From contig JAAALK010000082.1 in assembly GCA_019279435.1 (NCBI GenBank), positions 77,224,989 to 77,288,988 on the forward strand: a stretch of DNA of 64,000 nt. The letters are read 5' to 3'. The stretch comes from Zizania palustris (lineage: Eukaryota; Streptophyta; Magnoliopsida; Poales; Poaceae). The notes below the pieces were generated by a model. The model worked only from the letters and a program-made list of their open reading frames with translations. It ran no database searches and was not told the origin of the DNA. The translations under genes were made by a program, and so were the position numbers. Positions 20,018 to 31,961 of the stretch are shown piece after piece; position 1 is the first letter of the stretch; each line of letters starts with the position of its first letter.

Positions 20018-23000
20018 ATGGCAGATAACAGCGGTACCCCTCCATCTGATTTTAATGAATGTGTCTCACGACGTGCTCTACTAGAGTCTCAGCGGTAGAC
20101 CCAACATTCCATCGAACGTCTCGCACGTACTGTGGCTGACCTAGTAGACCGGATGACTGCCTTGGAAACATGTTTGCCTGCTGCACGAGCCAACAATGAC
20201 CATGTTGAAGAGGAAGATGACCATATTGAAGACGAAGACGACCTATCCTATGCCGGGAATAATGGCATTGGACCTGATGAGGCTGCACATCATCGTTTTC
20301 AGTTCGACCGTCAAGGTATGGGCGGCCACCGCAACCGCCATCCACGAGGTAACAATGACAACCGCAGGAACGATGATCCCTACTCCAAGGTAAAATTTTC
20401 AGTACCTCCTTTTACTGGCACCTATGATCCAGATGCATATTTAGATTGGGAGATGTCAGTCGAACAAAAATTTAATGCTCACATGGTTCCTGCTATCCAC
20501 CGCGTGCGCTTAGCTACTAGTGACTTCACTGGATATGCTCTTCTTTGGTGGACTGAAATAGTTCAGGTTGGCAATGAACCACAAAATTGGGATATGTTAA
20601 AACGGCAAATGCGTGGTAGATGGGTCCCTCCTTCATATAAACGTGATTTGAGAAAAAAATTGCAGCGCCTAAACCAAGGAAATAAATCGGTAGAGGAGTA
20701 TTATCAGGAGTTGCAAATAGGTTGCATGCGTGCTGAAATTGAGGAGGACAATGAGGATAAAATGGCCCGTTTTTATGGTGGTTTAAGACGTGAAATTCAG
20801 GATATCATTGATTATAAAGAATACAATACTATCACTCGTCTTTTCCACCTTGCTATGCTTGCAGAGAAAGAATTGCAGGGTCGCCAACAACCACAACGCA
20901 ACATGAGGACCAACATTGGTAGTGCTACTTCACGCTCAAGTGGGCAGCAGCATCGACCACCACCACCACCTTCTCGACCGATGGCTACATCAGCACCTTC
21001 TACATCTACTGCCCAGGCTGAGAGCTCCAAGGCTGCAGCATCCAAGGCGCCAGCCAAGCCCACCTCCTCGGCGGCCTCTACTGCACGTTCTGCAGCGATC
21101 CAGTGTCACAGATGCAAAGGACTTGGCCACGTTATGAAGGACTGCCCTAGTCAGCGGGCTTATATTGCTACAGAAGACGGTGGTTACATAAGACCTAGTG
21201 ATGTTGAAGATGAATATGCACTTGCTACTAACATTGCAGGAGATGATGATACATTCGACGATGACGTTGTTTTTGCGCCGGATACCTATGCCGACCATGA
21301 AGCACTTATTGTACAACGTGTTTTAAGCACTCACATGGAGGAGGACGACCGGGCACAACGGAACAATCTGTTTCAAACCTTCTTCCTCGTCAATGACCGC
21401 CGTGTACGTGTCATCATCGACAGCGGTAGTTGCAACAATTTGGTGAGCCACGACATGGTAACGAAGCTTCAACTTCCCACACGTGCGCATCCACACCCTT
21501 ACCATGTGCAATGGTTCAACAATAGCGGTAAGGTCAAGGTAACACAAACTGCTCACATCAAATTTGCCATTGGTACATACTTAGGAGTTGCTGATTTTGA
21601 TGTAGTACCAATGCAAGCATGTTCTCTGTTACTTGGTAGACCTTGGGAGTATGATACTGATGCTACACACCATGGTAGGAGCAATAAGTATACATTTATG
21701 AATAAAGGAAAGAAAGTTACATTGCTTCCTATGACTCCTGCTGAAATTGTAAAATTTGAACAAGAAAAACATGCTAGGGATGCACAAAAGAGCAAACAAC
21801 CTTCTGAAAATCAGCAAGTAGCTAAGACGCTTTTGAGGCAACAGAAAGATAAAGTTGCTTCTCCTTCTTCATCACAAGTTATTAATCTGAAAGGACATGT
21901 CATGCTTGCAACTAAAACTGACCTTGCTGAAATTTGTGATGATACTCCCTTGCTATACGGCTTGATTTGCAAAAACGTGTTGTTTTCACTTGCGAACATT
22001 CCTAGCTCTGTTCCTGTTGCAGTCACTGACCTTTTGCAGGAGTTTAACGATGTTTTTCCTGCTGAGATACCACCCGGGCTGCCACCGATACGCGGCATCG
22101 AGCACCAAATTGATTTAATCCCGGGGGCGTCTCTTCCTAATCGTGCATCGTACCGCACCAATCCGGAGGAGACAAAAGAAATTGAGCGCCAAGTACAGGA
22201 CCTTCTTGATCGTGGAGAGGTCGTACGCTTGCATGGAGTGCCCAATACCATCGTTTCAGATCGTGATGCCAAATTCTTAAGTCATTTTTGGCGGACGTTG
22301 TGGCATAAGTTGGGGACGAAGCTGCTGTTTTCTACTACTTGTCACCCCCAAGCGGATGGACAAACGGAGGTCGTCAACCGCACATTGTCCACCATGTTGA
22401 GGGCTGTTTTGAAGACCAACTTGAAGCTTTGGGAAGAGTGTCTACCTCATATTGAGTTTGCATATAATAGGTCAGTACACTCCACTACTAAGGTAAGTCC
22501 GTTTCAAGTGGTCTATGACTTTAATCCACGTGCTCCCATTGATTTGCTACCATTACCACCATCTGAAAAATTGAATTTTGATGCTACTACACGTGCTGAA
22601 TTATTACTTAAGATGCATGAAACTACTAAAGCAAACATAGAGAAAATGAATGAGAAATATCGTGCTTATGGTAGTAAGGGTAGAAAAGAGATAACATTTG
22701 AACCGGGTGATCTTGTTTGGTTGCACTTGCGCAAGGATCATTTTCCTGATTTACGAAAGTCTAAATTGATGCCCCGTGCTGATGGTCCTTTCTGTGTGCT
22801 TGAGAAGATAAATGACAATGCATATAAGCTTGAGTTGCCTGCAGCTTTTGGGGTTAGTTCCACATTTAACATTTCAGATTTAAAGCCCTATTTGGGAGAT
22901 GATGATGAGCTTGAGTCGAGGACGACTCCAATTCAAGAGGGGGAGGATGATGATGACATCACTTCACATGATACACACATGGAGCCTCCACCTACAATTC

Positions 23001-23185
23001 AACTACAAGGACCAATCACACGCGCCCGTGCCCGTCGCTTGAACCACGAGGTTAATTCTTTCCTTAGCAACTATGTTAATATTTGTTTGGACGGGATGCT
23101 ACTGAATACTAGCGATATTTTGTTGCTTAGGAACATGGGAGATGGAATAGAAGAATTGGAGTTGAAGACGGAGTCGCACGGATGA
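20018..23185 (+). pseudogene. Gypsy 2 gag-pol with internal deletion of RT, RNase H and part of integrase
   Basis: The frame starts at ATG 20018 (MADNSGTPPSDF). An in-frame TAG at codon 27 (20096-20098) stands where gypsy 3 has CAG; otherwise it is open to 23185. Order: gag with DAYLDWEMSVEQ, zinc knuckle CHRCKGLGHVMKDC (about 21103-21146), protease with VIIDSGSCNNLVS (about 21411-21450), and the first part of the RT leader (RQVQDLLDRG). Then comes a sharp junction at about 22215, directly into the middle of integrase: D in IVSDRDAKF and E in GQTEVVNR, without the first catalytic D. The C terminus continues across the start of the 3' LTR (22948) to the stop. It cannot make cDNA itself but could supply Gag and protease if the stop is bypassed. 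Confidence 0.88.
22934..22947 (+). other. Gypsy 2 polypurine tract
   Basis: AAGAGGGGGAGGA ends directly before the 3' LTR start TGATGATGACATC. It primes second-strand synthesis in intact elements. Confidence 0.8.
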
Positions 23186-23857
23186 TTTGAAGTCAAGAAT
23201 TCGCTGGTTCGGACTACATCAACCACCCTGCACCAAAATGGGCATAACTTCCTCATACGAAGTCCGATTGGCGCGTTCTTTGACTTTTTGGAAAGCTGAG
23301 GAGAAGACGGATCGTTTGCCGTTGGTTTCACCTCATTTGGAGTCTCGAGTCGTACTGTTTATTTAAAACAGTCCTGCGTGACAGAACTGGGCCGTGTTGG
23401 CCCATAGTCTGAGTCTGTACGTCTTCTAGCCCACAGCCTGTGTCTGTTCGCCTTCCACAGGCCGCCGCCCTATATATTCTCACGCCAGCCGCCGCTAGGG
23501 TTAGGTTTTGCTTTGTTTGCATCTACACTTGTGTGTTTAGATCCCGCCTCTTGCACCGGACCGATTGGCTGCTGCATTGGCGTTTGTGAAACCTCACCTT
23601 ATCATCGTTTGTCTGTGATTTGGCATTCGACTTGTATCCTTCCTGTTCTTGCTTGTGTTCTTGGGTTCGCTTGCAGGAATTAGCCTTCGTGGCGAGGTCA
23701 ATCGCGTTCTGCGTGGTTGATAACCAATGGAGACAGTGGTGTAACGATTGCAAGGTTTTGATCCGCCGGACCGGAGCCTTGGATCGCCAACGTCGAGATT
23801 CTCCACCAACCCAAGTTATCCTTTACCTAGCGGAAGATCGGGACCACTCCCCCATCA
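22948..23857 (+). repeat. Gypsy 2 3' LTR (910 bp)
   Basis: It begins TGATGATGACATC, ends CCCCCATCA, and is followed by the TSD copy CACTG at 23858-23862. The first 238 bp encode the C-terminal tail of the polyprotein (GPITRARARRLNHEV). Confidence 0.9.
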
Positions 23858-23862
23858 CACTG

Positions 23863-24757
23863 GATCAAAGAACTAAGTGGCATCCATACCAAAGTAAGGA
23901 GGAGGAGGAGCATAGGAGCCTGATCCAAAATTCTGAGATGGAGGTGGAGGAGCATGGGAGCTGCTGGGTATACTTTGAGAATGAAACTGCTCCACACCCA
24001 CATCAGCTGGATCTGCGGCTGGAGCTAGAGGAGCGGCTAGGAAATGAGGCCTGTACTGAGAATGAGAGATATCAAGGCGCTCATTAACATTTCCCAGTTT
24101 GCTCAAAATCAACTTCATGATGAAGGGAGCATAGTACACTCCAAGTGTGAGGCTTCCCTTAGAGAGGGCCATCTCGCTCAGCATAAGGTGGACGACATCA
24201 AACCTCTTCCCAGTCATCACTGCGTCCAAAAGAGTCCAAGCAACACCACGAATGGCATCGTTGTTGCCTAGACGAGGTAAGATGGAATGTCGCAGGATGC
24301 GATGTGCCACACTGTGCAGAGTCTTCATCCCAGTGACCCCTCCAATTTTGTGAGCAGCAGAAGGGATATAAAATTGTGTCATCTCAGCTTCTGACAAGGG
24401 ATTGTGAGTGAACTCATCATGTAGTCTGAGGCTAGAAGAAAACCTGATGTCCCAAGCACTCTGAATCTCTTGCTTTGATGCAATGCAGAAAATATCTCCA
24501 GTCATCCAAGAAAGAGAATCACAAGTGGTTGGAATGAACACTGTGGCATAGAACTGACGGATGACATCCTAGTTGAAATCTTGCTTCAAACTTATTGTCT
24601 TGTGAATCCCCACTATCCTAAACACATTTCTGAGTGCTTCCACCTCTCCACTTAAGTCCCTCCAAGAGATCCATTTATGCGGAGCCAAAGATCGATTTGC
24701 ATAAGCAATGTTGTACACCTCCCTCTGAAATTTTGTGTGAAACCTTTGATCCGACAT
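23863..24757 (-). pseudogene. C1 third ORF (downstream of pol), N-terminal part
   Basis: The minus-strand frame starts at MSDQRFHTKFQREVYN (24757). It is interrupted by TAG near 24570 and again near 23873, and continues at 17873 after removal of gypsy 2. The middle (LGNNDAIRGVAWTLLDAV, RFDVVHLMLSEMA) resembles the putative plant transposon protein family often found after pol in Sirevirus-like elements and sometimes called env-like. I see no signal peptide or clear membrane helix. A proline-rich stretch precedes the coiled-coil tail. Function is unknown. Confidence 0.6.
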
Positions 24758-24769
24758 GTCTCTTGGCCT

Positions 24770-25464
24770 GAGAAACTAATTGTAATGACGCAAACGGGCA
24801 AAGTTTTCTTGATTTCTTACATAGTTTATGAAACACCAAATTTTCAAATTTTTGGAGCTCAATTTTAGGGAATTACTCAATTCTATGCTTTGGTTCAAAA
24901 CGGTCTATGAATAATTTTTACCGAACTTCAAATTTGAATATCTCTTTGTAGGATGGACAAAATTAAAACTTTTGAAAATGAAAAATGTTCATATGGTCCA
25001 TCTCTACAAGTTTTGTTTTGGAATTAGGTTCAAAAGATGTTTTGAATTGAAACTAGGAGTAAAATCCGGTTTAGCTCAAAACTAGAATCTATAAGTTACT
25101 TTTGGGCCAAAAATAATTTTCAAGGCTATAGAGGAGTTTTATTTGGACCAAAAGCCTTGGAAAACATTTGTAAACATATATTGAAGCTTTTCATGAAATT
25201 GTTTACGAATTTAGGGAATTTTATTGACAAAAGACATTTTGGGGCAAAACGACCGTTTTCAACTTAAACTTCCATTTGAAATTGATTTCAACGCATTCAA
25301 GGAGTTGTTATTCATATGAATGAATACAACACTCCCCCTTAATGTGTAGCCTTAAGCAAACATATAAGATCACATAAAGTCCAAATATAGCATTTTAAGA
25401 AGAAAATCACACATACATGACATATATAGATAGAACAATTCAAAACTCACAGATATGCATGATT
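24770..25464. other. C1 spacer between pol and the third ORF
   Basis: AT-rich, about 700 bp, with no coding signal on either strand. A tract ACACTCCCCCTTAA at 25329-25342 is a purine tract on the minus strand, consistent with an extra polypurine tract. Confidence 0.5.
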
Positions 25465-28400
25465 TCAAGCCACATTTGAGAAGTCTATTATATTTAATTC
25501 ATTGCTAAGTTTACAAAAGCGGTATTCATCAAGTGGTTTGGTAAAGATATCTGCTAATTGATCATCAGTTCTTATGTGGCTAATAACAATGTCGCCCTTG
25601 CCAAAATGATCTCTTAGAAAGTGGTGGCGAATATCAATATGCTTGGTTCTAGAGTGTTGGACGGGATTGTTGGCAATTTTCATGGCACTATCATTTTCAC
25701 AAAGGAGAGGGATATTTGAGAATTCTATTCCATAGTCTAGCAAGGTTTGCCTCATCCAAAGTAATTTGGCACAACAACTTCCCGCGGAGACATATTCCTT
25801 CTCGGCGGTGGGAAGGGCAACATAGTTTTGTTTCTTAAAGGCCCAAGAAACAAGAGACCTCCCAAGAAATTGACAACCCCAGAATTTCTTTTCCTATCAA
25901 CCTTGCAACCGACATAATCCGAGTCGGAATAGCCAATTACCTCAAATTTAGCACCTTTGGGGTACCACAAGCCTATATGGGTAGAATGTTTTAAATATCT
26001 TAGAATTCTCTTGACCACCATCAAATGGCAATCTTTTGGTGTGGCTTGAAATCTAGCACACATGCACACACTAAACATAATATTGGGCCTAGATGCGGTA
26101 AGATAAAGTAAACTACCAATCATGGATCTATATAATTTTTGGTCTACCGGTTTACCTCCCTCATTTAGGTCGAGATGTCCGTTGGTCACCATGGGTGTCT
26201 TGATAGGCTATGCTTCCATCAACCCGAACCACTTGAGTAGGTCATGAATATACTTTGTTTGGCTCACAAATGTCCCATTCTTGAGTTGTTTGACTTGAAG
26301 TCCAAGGAAGAAACTCAATTCTCCAATCATGGACATCTCGAACTCCCTAGACATCATATCACCAAACTCCTTGCAAAAATCTTCGTTAGTAGAACCGAAA
26401 ATAATATCATCGACATAAATTTGACATACGAAGAAATCATCATTAATTATTTTTGTAAACAACGTGGTGTCGACTTTTCCAATCTTAAAACCCTTTGAGA
26501 AGAGAAAATTTCTCAACCTTTCATACCAAGCTCTAGGAGCTTGCTTTAACCCATAGAGAGCTTTTAAGAGTTTATAAACATGATTAGGATTTTAAAAACC
26601 GGGTGGTTGTTCAACAAAAACTAGTTTGGCTATTTCACCATTTAAGAAAGCACTTTTCACATCCATTTGATATAATTTAATATCAAAACATGAAGCAAAT
26701 GCAAGTAAGATGCGAATAGCTTCTAATCTAGCGATGAGAGCAAAAGTTCTCATCTTCTAATCCAAACCTTCAACTTCAGTGAAACCTTGTGCCACCAATC
26801 TCGCCTTCTTTCTTACAACCAACACGTTCTCATCTTGCTTGTTCCTAAAAACCCACTTGGTTCCAATGACGTTGTGCTCTTTGGGTCTCTCCACCAATGT
26901 CCAAACCTTGTTTCTTTCAAAATTGTTAAGTTCCTCATGCATGGCATTTACCCAATCCGGGTCATTTAGAGCTTCATCTATATGTTTAGACTCAATAGAA
27001 GAAAAAAAGAATAATGCTCACAAATAGAAGCAACACGAGATCTAGTTTGAACACCCTTACGAATATCACCTAAGACTTGATCAATTGGGTGATCTTTTGC
27101 AGTGGCATTGTGAACCTTGGATGGGATGGTAGGTGATTGATATTTAACCTAATCTTCATCAAGTTGAGCCATATTTTGCGTAGCGGAAGTAGAGGCTTCA
27201 ACTTGTGTAGAGGATGGAGGTTCTTCATCTTCTTTGGGCTTGATATCACCGATAGATATATTCTTCATCGCCCTCATCAAGCCTTCATCACCTACATCAT
27301 CCAAATTTCCGTGCCCCTCTTGGGATCCATTAGTCTCATCAAAGTAAACATCTGAGGTTTCTTCTACAATACCTTTGCTCTTGTTGTACACTCGGTATGC
27401 CTTGCTATTTGATGCATATCCAAGGAGAAATCTTTCATCACAACAGCTTTCAAATTTGGTTAGACTAACACCTTTTCTATAAATATAACATTTGCAACCG
27501 AAAACACGAAAATAAGCAATGTTTGGTTTTCGTCCAATTAGAAGTTCATATGGAGTCTTTTTTCAAAAGACGATGCAAGTAAAGATGATTAGATGCATTG
27601 CAAGAGGTATTTATAGCTTCCGCCCAAAAAGAGTCGGAGACACTATACTCATCAAGCATAGTTCTACCATCTCAATTAGGGTCCTATTCTTTCTTTCCAC
27701 AACACCATTTTGTTGTGGAGAATAGGTGTCAGAAAGATCATGTTTAATGCCGAGATCATCACAATAATCCTCAATATTTGTATTCTTAAACTCAGATCCA
27801 TTGTCACTCCTAACTTTCACAATAGAAAAATTGAATTCGTTTTGAGCCCGTTTTGTAAACTTTTTGAAAATCTCGGAGGTCTTTGCTTTGTCATGCAAAA
27901 AGAAAACCCAAGTAAATCTTGAGAAATCATCCACAACTACAAGACAATAGCTATTTCCACCGATGCTTTTATAAGTTGTTGGACCAAATAAATCTATATG
28001 CAAAAGTTCTAATGGTCTAGAAGTAGACATGACGCTTTTGCTTGGATGAGAGCAAGCGACTTGTTTTCCCGCTTGACAAGCACTACAAAGTTTAATTTTT
28101 TCAAATTTTATATCTTTTAAGCCAATAACTAAATCTTGTTTTGAAAGCTTATTTAGTTGACTCATCCCTACATGAGCAAGCCTTCTATGCCAAAGAAAAC
28201 CCTATGAGGTTTTTGCAACCAAACAAGTTTTTAAATTAGCTTCACTTGAAGAGAGATCCACCAAATAAAGATTTCCAAAACGAAAGCCTTTGAAAGGCCT
28301 AAGTCACATAGTTGAGCAATAGATAACAAGTTAAAATTTAATGACTCAACTAGTGAAACATTTGAAATAGCAATTTTACCTAATCCCATTACCTTCCCTT

Positions 28401-28539
28401 TGCTATTATCAACGAAAGTCATTTTTTCTTGATCTTTGGCACCAACTTCAAAAGATGTGAACATTTTCCTTACACCGGTCATGTGTTGAGTGCACCGACT
28501 ATCAAGTACCCAATGTGATCCTCCGGTGTGGTAGTTCAC
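25465..28539 (-). pseudogene. C1 pol: protease, integrase, RT and RNase H
   Basis: In minus order: protease at 28231-28539, where the catalytic DSG reads DSR (WVLDSRCTQHMTG). The integrase core follows (27611-28165) with HIDLFGPT, VRSDNGSEF and NGVVERKN, then a frameshift and a charged linker (27149-27391). RT is in pieces: WTLVERPKEHNVIGTKWVF at 26757-26942, then the catalytic CQIYVDDIIFGS in 26208-26516. RNase H (25465-26192) ends with the copia hallmark QLADIFTKPLD. Integrase before RT fixes the copia superfamily. The altered protease site, stops and frameshifts make it inactive. Confidence 0.85.
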
Positions 28540-30597
28540 CTACAAAAAGAGATCAAGCCTTTTTAGGTACCCAAATCCTTTTGGGTCCTTGTAGGTTAGT
28601 TACCAAAGCTTTTGGCACCCAAATTGATTTTCTTCTTTTCACCTAAAATAGGAATGCCTAAAAACTAGCATAAATAGAGCCATCATTAGCTCTCTTAAGC
28701 ATATAATGAGAATCAAAAACACCACATTTAGGAATCTTATTAATATGACATTCACCAATCATGTGACAGACTTCATGGCATTTGTTACAAAATTTACCAT
28801 TACTCTTAATAAAGCATGGAGCTTGGTAGGAGGGCTTTTTGCCCTTCTTGGGAACAAACCCAAGTCCCTCCTTGTTAAAAGAGCACCTTTGTTCACTCAA
28901 GATTTTGTAAAGATTATTTTTACCCTTGAAGCATCTTTCTAAGCTCTTACTTAACTTAGATACTTGCTCCTTGAGCTCATGGTTCTCAACAACTAATAAC
29001 AGATTAGATGATGATGATACATTGGTAGAACATAATGAACCATAAATATTAGATGAGCATGGCATAGCAAGTAAGTCATCACACGAGGTGGATATACTAG
29101 TCTTAGTTGGAATGAAATTTACAACATTTAGACAAGCATCATCAAAAATATCACATGTAATGCCTATATCGACCTTGGGCTTATTGAGTGTAGAGGCAAG
29201 GAGACTTTCATGAGTTTCCTCAAGCTTCTCACGAGAGACTAAAAGCATCTAATGAGAAATATTTAACTCCTCATATTTAGCCACTAAAGACTCATGGTCT
29301 TTCTTTAGAGCTTTAAACTTGACTCTCTCTTTGCCATTTAACTCATTAAGCTCCTCAAGCATTTGTGCAAGATCATCATAAGATAATTCATCATCACTAT
29401 CATCTTTTTCACTAACACAAACGGATTTTACCTTAGTACTTCCTTTTGCCATGAGACAAAAATGAGAGTATAGTGATGGAGCCTCCGTTATCGCGATGCC
29501 CGCCATGTTCTTCTTTCATGGATTTGACTCACCACCGGAGTCGGAGCTTGAGGAGGAGTCGGAGCTATCTTCATTTGAATCCCATTCTCCCACAAATGCT
29601 TCATTTCTACCCTTCTTCTTGTTCAACTTCTTGAAGAGCTTCTTCTTTCCACTCTTCTCCTTGTTCTTGTTGTGTGATTTTTCATCCTCACTTTCTTGTT
29701 TATTTGGACACCTTGAGGCAAAGTGACCCTTCTCATTGCACTCACAACACCTTACATTCTTTAGACTCTTTTTAGTAGACTTCTTGTCACTATTGTTCTT
29801 GAAAGAACTTGAGGGGTTTCCTCTCTTTTTCATGAACCGGTTGAACTTATTCACAAAGAGAGCCATCTCTTCATATTCGGTATCACCATCACAAGAAGTG
29901 TCTTCTTCCTCTTCACATTTTTCTCCACTTTAGCCTTCAAAACAATGCTCTTCTTTTTGGACGAGGAATGCTCTTCGGTGTTTCCCTCAATTCTCTTGTT
30001 CTTATAAATCTCATTGGTATTGATTGTTACCAAGAGAGTTGTAGGAGTTAAACTTGACATATCCGAGTTTATAAGGAAGGTAACCAATGTGTCATACTTT
30101 TTGGGCAATGCTCTCAATATCTTTTGGGAAACTTCCAACTCAGTGTACTTTACTCCAACACCCTTGAGATCATTGACAATCACATTGAGCCTTGCATACA
30201 TCTCATTTACACTTTCATTCGGTAACATGGTGAATGTTTAGTAGTTGATCTTGAGGTAGTGTGACTTGGCATTCTTCACACTTGTTGTTCCGTCATGAAT
30301 ATCTTGAAGTGTGATCCAAATGTCATGTGTCGTTGGAATATTGCTTATCCTATTGAATTATTCGGCACACAAACAATTGAATAGAGCATTTGTAGCTTTA
30401 GCATAAAGTTGCATATCTTTCTTGTTTTGATATGTTAAATTTGTCTTGTCTTCAACTTCAAAACCTAACTCAACAATACGCCAAATTTTAAAGCTCATGG
30501 CTTTGAGGTGAGCGGCCATACGAACTTTCCAAATAGAATAATTTTAGCCATCAAAGAAATGACTTTTGCCTATGTTGTGAACCACTTCGTCGGACAT
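28540..30597 (-). pseudogene. C1 gag
   Basis: ATG at 30597 (MSDEVVHNIG) follows the PBS by about 40 bp. Early stops occur near 30545, 30358 and 30240. The UBN2-like gag core (MLPNESVNEMYARLNVIVND) occupies 29851-30228. A zinc knuckle CCECNEKGHFASRC and a serine/acidic tail are in the 29516-29866 frame. A long C-terminal region with coiled-coil segments (29249-29506 and 28658-29248) carries a second, degenerate cysteine cluster, FCNKCHEVCHMIGECH. A large gag of this design fits Sirevirus-like copia. Confidence 0.75.
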
Positions 30598-30635
30598 CTT
30601 CTCTCTAGGCGGTAAATCCTAAATTGAGAGACCAA

Positions 30636-30647
30636 GCTCTGATACCA
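30636..30647 (-). other. C1 primer binding site
   Basis: gctctgatacca is TGGTATCAGAGC on the minus strand, complementary to initiator Met tRNA, two bases inside the LTR edge at 30650. Confidence 0.85.
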
Positions 30648-30649
30648 CT

Positions 30650-31961
30650 TGTAGGATCGATGTGCCGACTAGAGGGGGGTGAATAGGCGGTGTTTAAAAC
30701 TAGTTTCTATTGAACTAGCACTAGACAAGTTTTTAATGAATTTTCTTATCAAGACAAATGATCCTAGAGATAAGTGAGATTCAACTAAGTCTAAAAGTGT
30801 GCAACCTAGGATGGCAAAGTTAAATTACTCTATGAAAGTAAATTGCTCAATTTAACTTGCTCAAAGTAAAGGGGACAAGAGACAACCGAATTTTATCCCG
30901 AGGTTCGGAACTTTGCCAATTTCCTACATCCTCGTTGAGGCGAGTTTCACTTGACCGTTCTCTTAACCAAGCCACGGATTCCTCAAGGAGGAATTAGCTT
31001 CAAGATGAGCCCGCACCGAAAGTGCAACTCTCGAGCCTCGATCACTAGTGGTAGCTCTTCTCCACTCTGGATAGGCGAGCTCCGGCCTTCACAACCTTCC
31101 GGGTCTCCTCCACAACCTTCTTGGAGAGATCACCGGGTTCTCCTCGGAGCCATCTAGGAGGTGGTAACCTCCAAGAGTAATAAGCTGCAATCAAAGCTAG
31201 GAGAAGATGATCAAGTGCCAAAAATGCAAATGCAATGCAATCTACCGATTACTTGATCACCCTTTGCTTAAATGAGTGCCAAAAGTCTAGAAAAGGAACT
31301 GTAGCAAGGGTTTATATAGCCATACACACAAATACTAGCCGTTACAAAGAGTTAGGTGGCTCTCTGCACAATGTCGGTCTGACCACCCATCTTGGGTCGG
31401 TCGGACCGACCCCCACTTCAACGGCTAGAAAACTAGCCGTTTTACTGATGTGATAGGGTGACCCGGTCCGACCGGCCATACTGGCCCGGTCGGACCGGCT
31501 ATCGGCTCGGTCGGACCGATAGGGTCCCCGTCGGCTCTATATAGCAGCAACGAAAATTCATGCGCACACCGGTCGGACCGACCCCCTGGCGGTCGGACCT
31601 CTCAATATGACCTGGTATGACCGGACCCACTTGGTGGGTCAGACCGACTATTGCTAGAAGACACATTTTTGAAGAATTAAAACCTCTAGCAAATTTGCCA
31701 CTTTTGCAAAAACCACAGATGACCAAAAGCTACTATATGCAATGCAAATTGGCACTTGAAAATCAACTCATAACCAAGATGCAACCCCTCTTTATAGTAC
31801 GACAAAAATAAAATTGAAACCTAGCCTAATTGATCACTCCAAACACCTCGATAAATTTCTAATTTTCTTCAAACCTTTTGTTGTCGCTCTTTAACACGTC
31901 AGAGTCCTAGGGTTTTCCATCTTGTGCTCCATTTACGCGGGACCTAATTATTTCCTTCACA
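30650..31961 (-). repeat. C1 5' LTR with palindrome array
   Basis: The inner edge TGTAGGATCG at 30650 is certain because the PBS is next to it. The outer edge is proposed at CTTCACA, ending 31961, and is not verified because the partner LTR is absent. The edge word AGAGGGGGGTGAATAGGCG also occurs in the C3 and C4 LTRs. The minus-strand TATA (TATATAAA, about 31309-31316) lies downstream of a cluster of CGGTCGGACCG-type palindromes (31375-31645). Confidence 0.65.

Larger units (their letters stand above)
17874..23857 (+). mobile_element. Gypsy element 2: chromovirus-like, RT-deleted, 5984 bp
   Basis: Two 910-bp LTRs flank a leader and one gag-pol frame that lacks RT and RNase H. PBS, polypurine tract and TSD are all present. 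I count about a dozen LTR differences by eye, which would mean insertion within roughly the last million years at usual grass rates. The lineage is a chromovirus, likely CRM-type. That rests on gag and protease resemblance, the Met-tRNA PBS, and pol running into the 3' LTR; it is an inference. Gypsy 3 (47747 onward) is a fuller relative. Confidence 0.9.
17517..31961 (-). mobile_element. Sirevirus-like Ty1/copia element C1, interrupted by gypsy 2
   Basis: Read on the minus strand: 5' LTR (30650-31961), PBS for initiator Met tRNA, gag, protease, integrase, RT, RNase H, spacer, a third ORF and a polypurine tract. Its 3' LTR is not in the window because the Tat element lies there. Gypsy 2 (17874-23857) splits the third ORF. 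The copia order (integrase before RT), the ORF after pol and the palindromic LTR suggest the Sirevirus (SIRE/Maximus) lineage. All ORFs are broken, so this is one of the oldest layers here. Confidence 0.8.
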
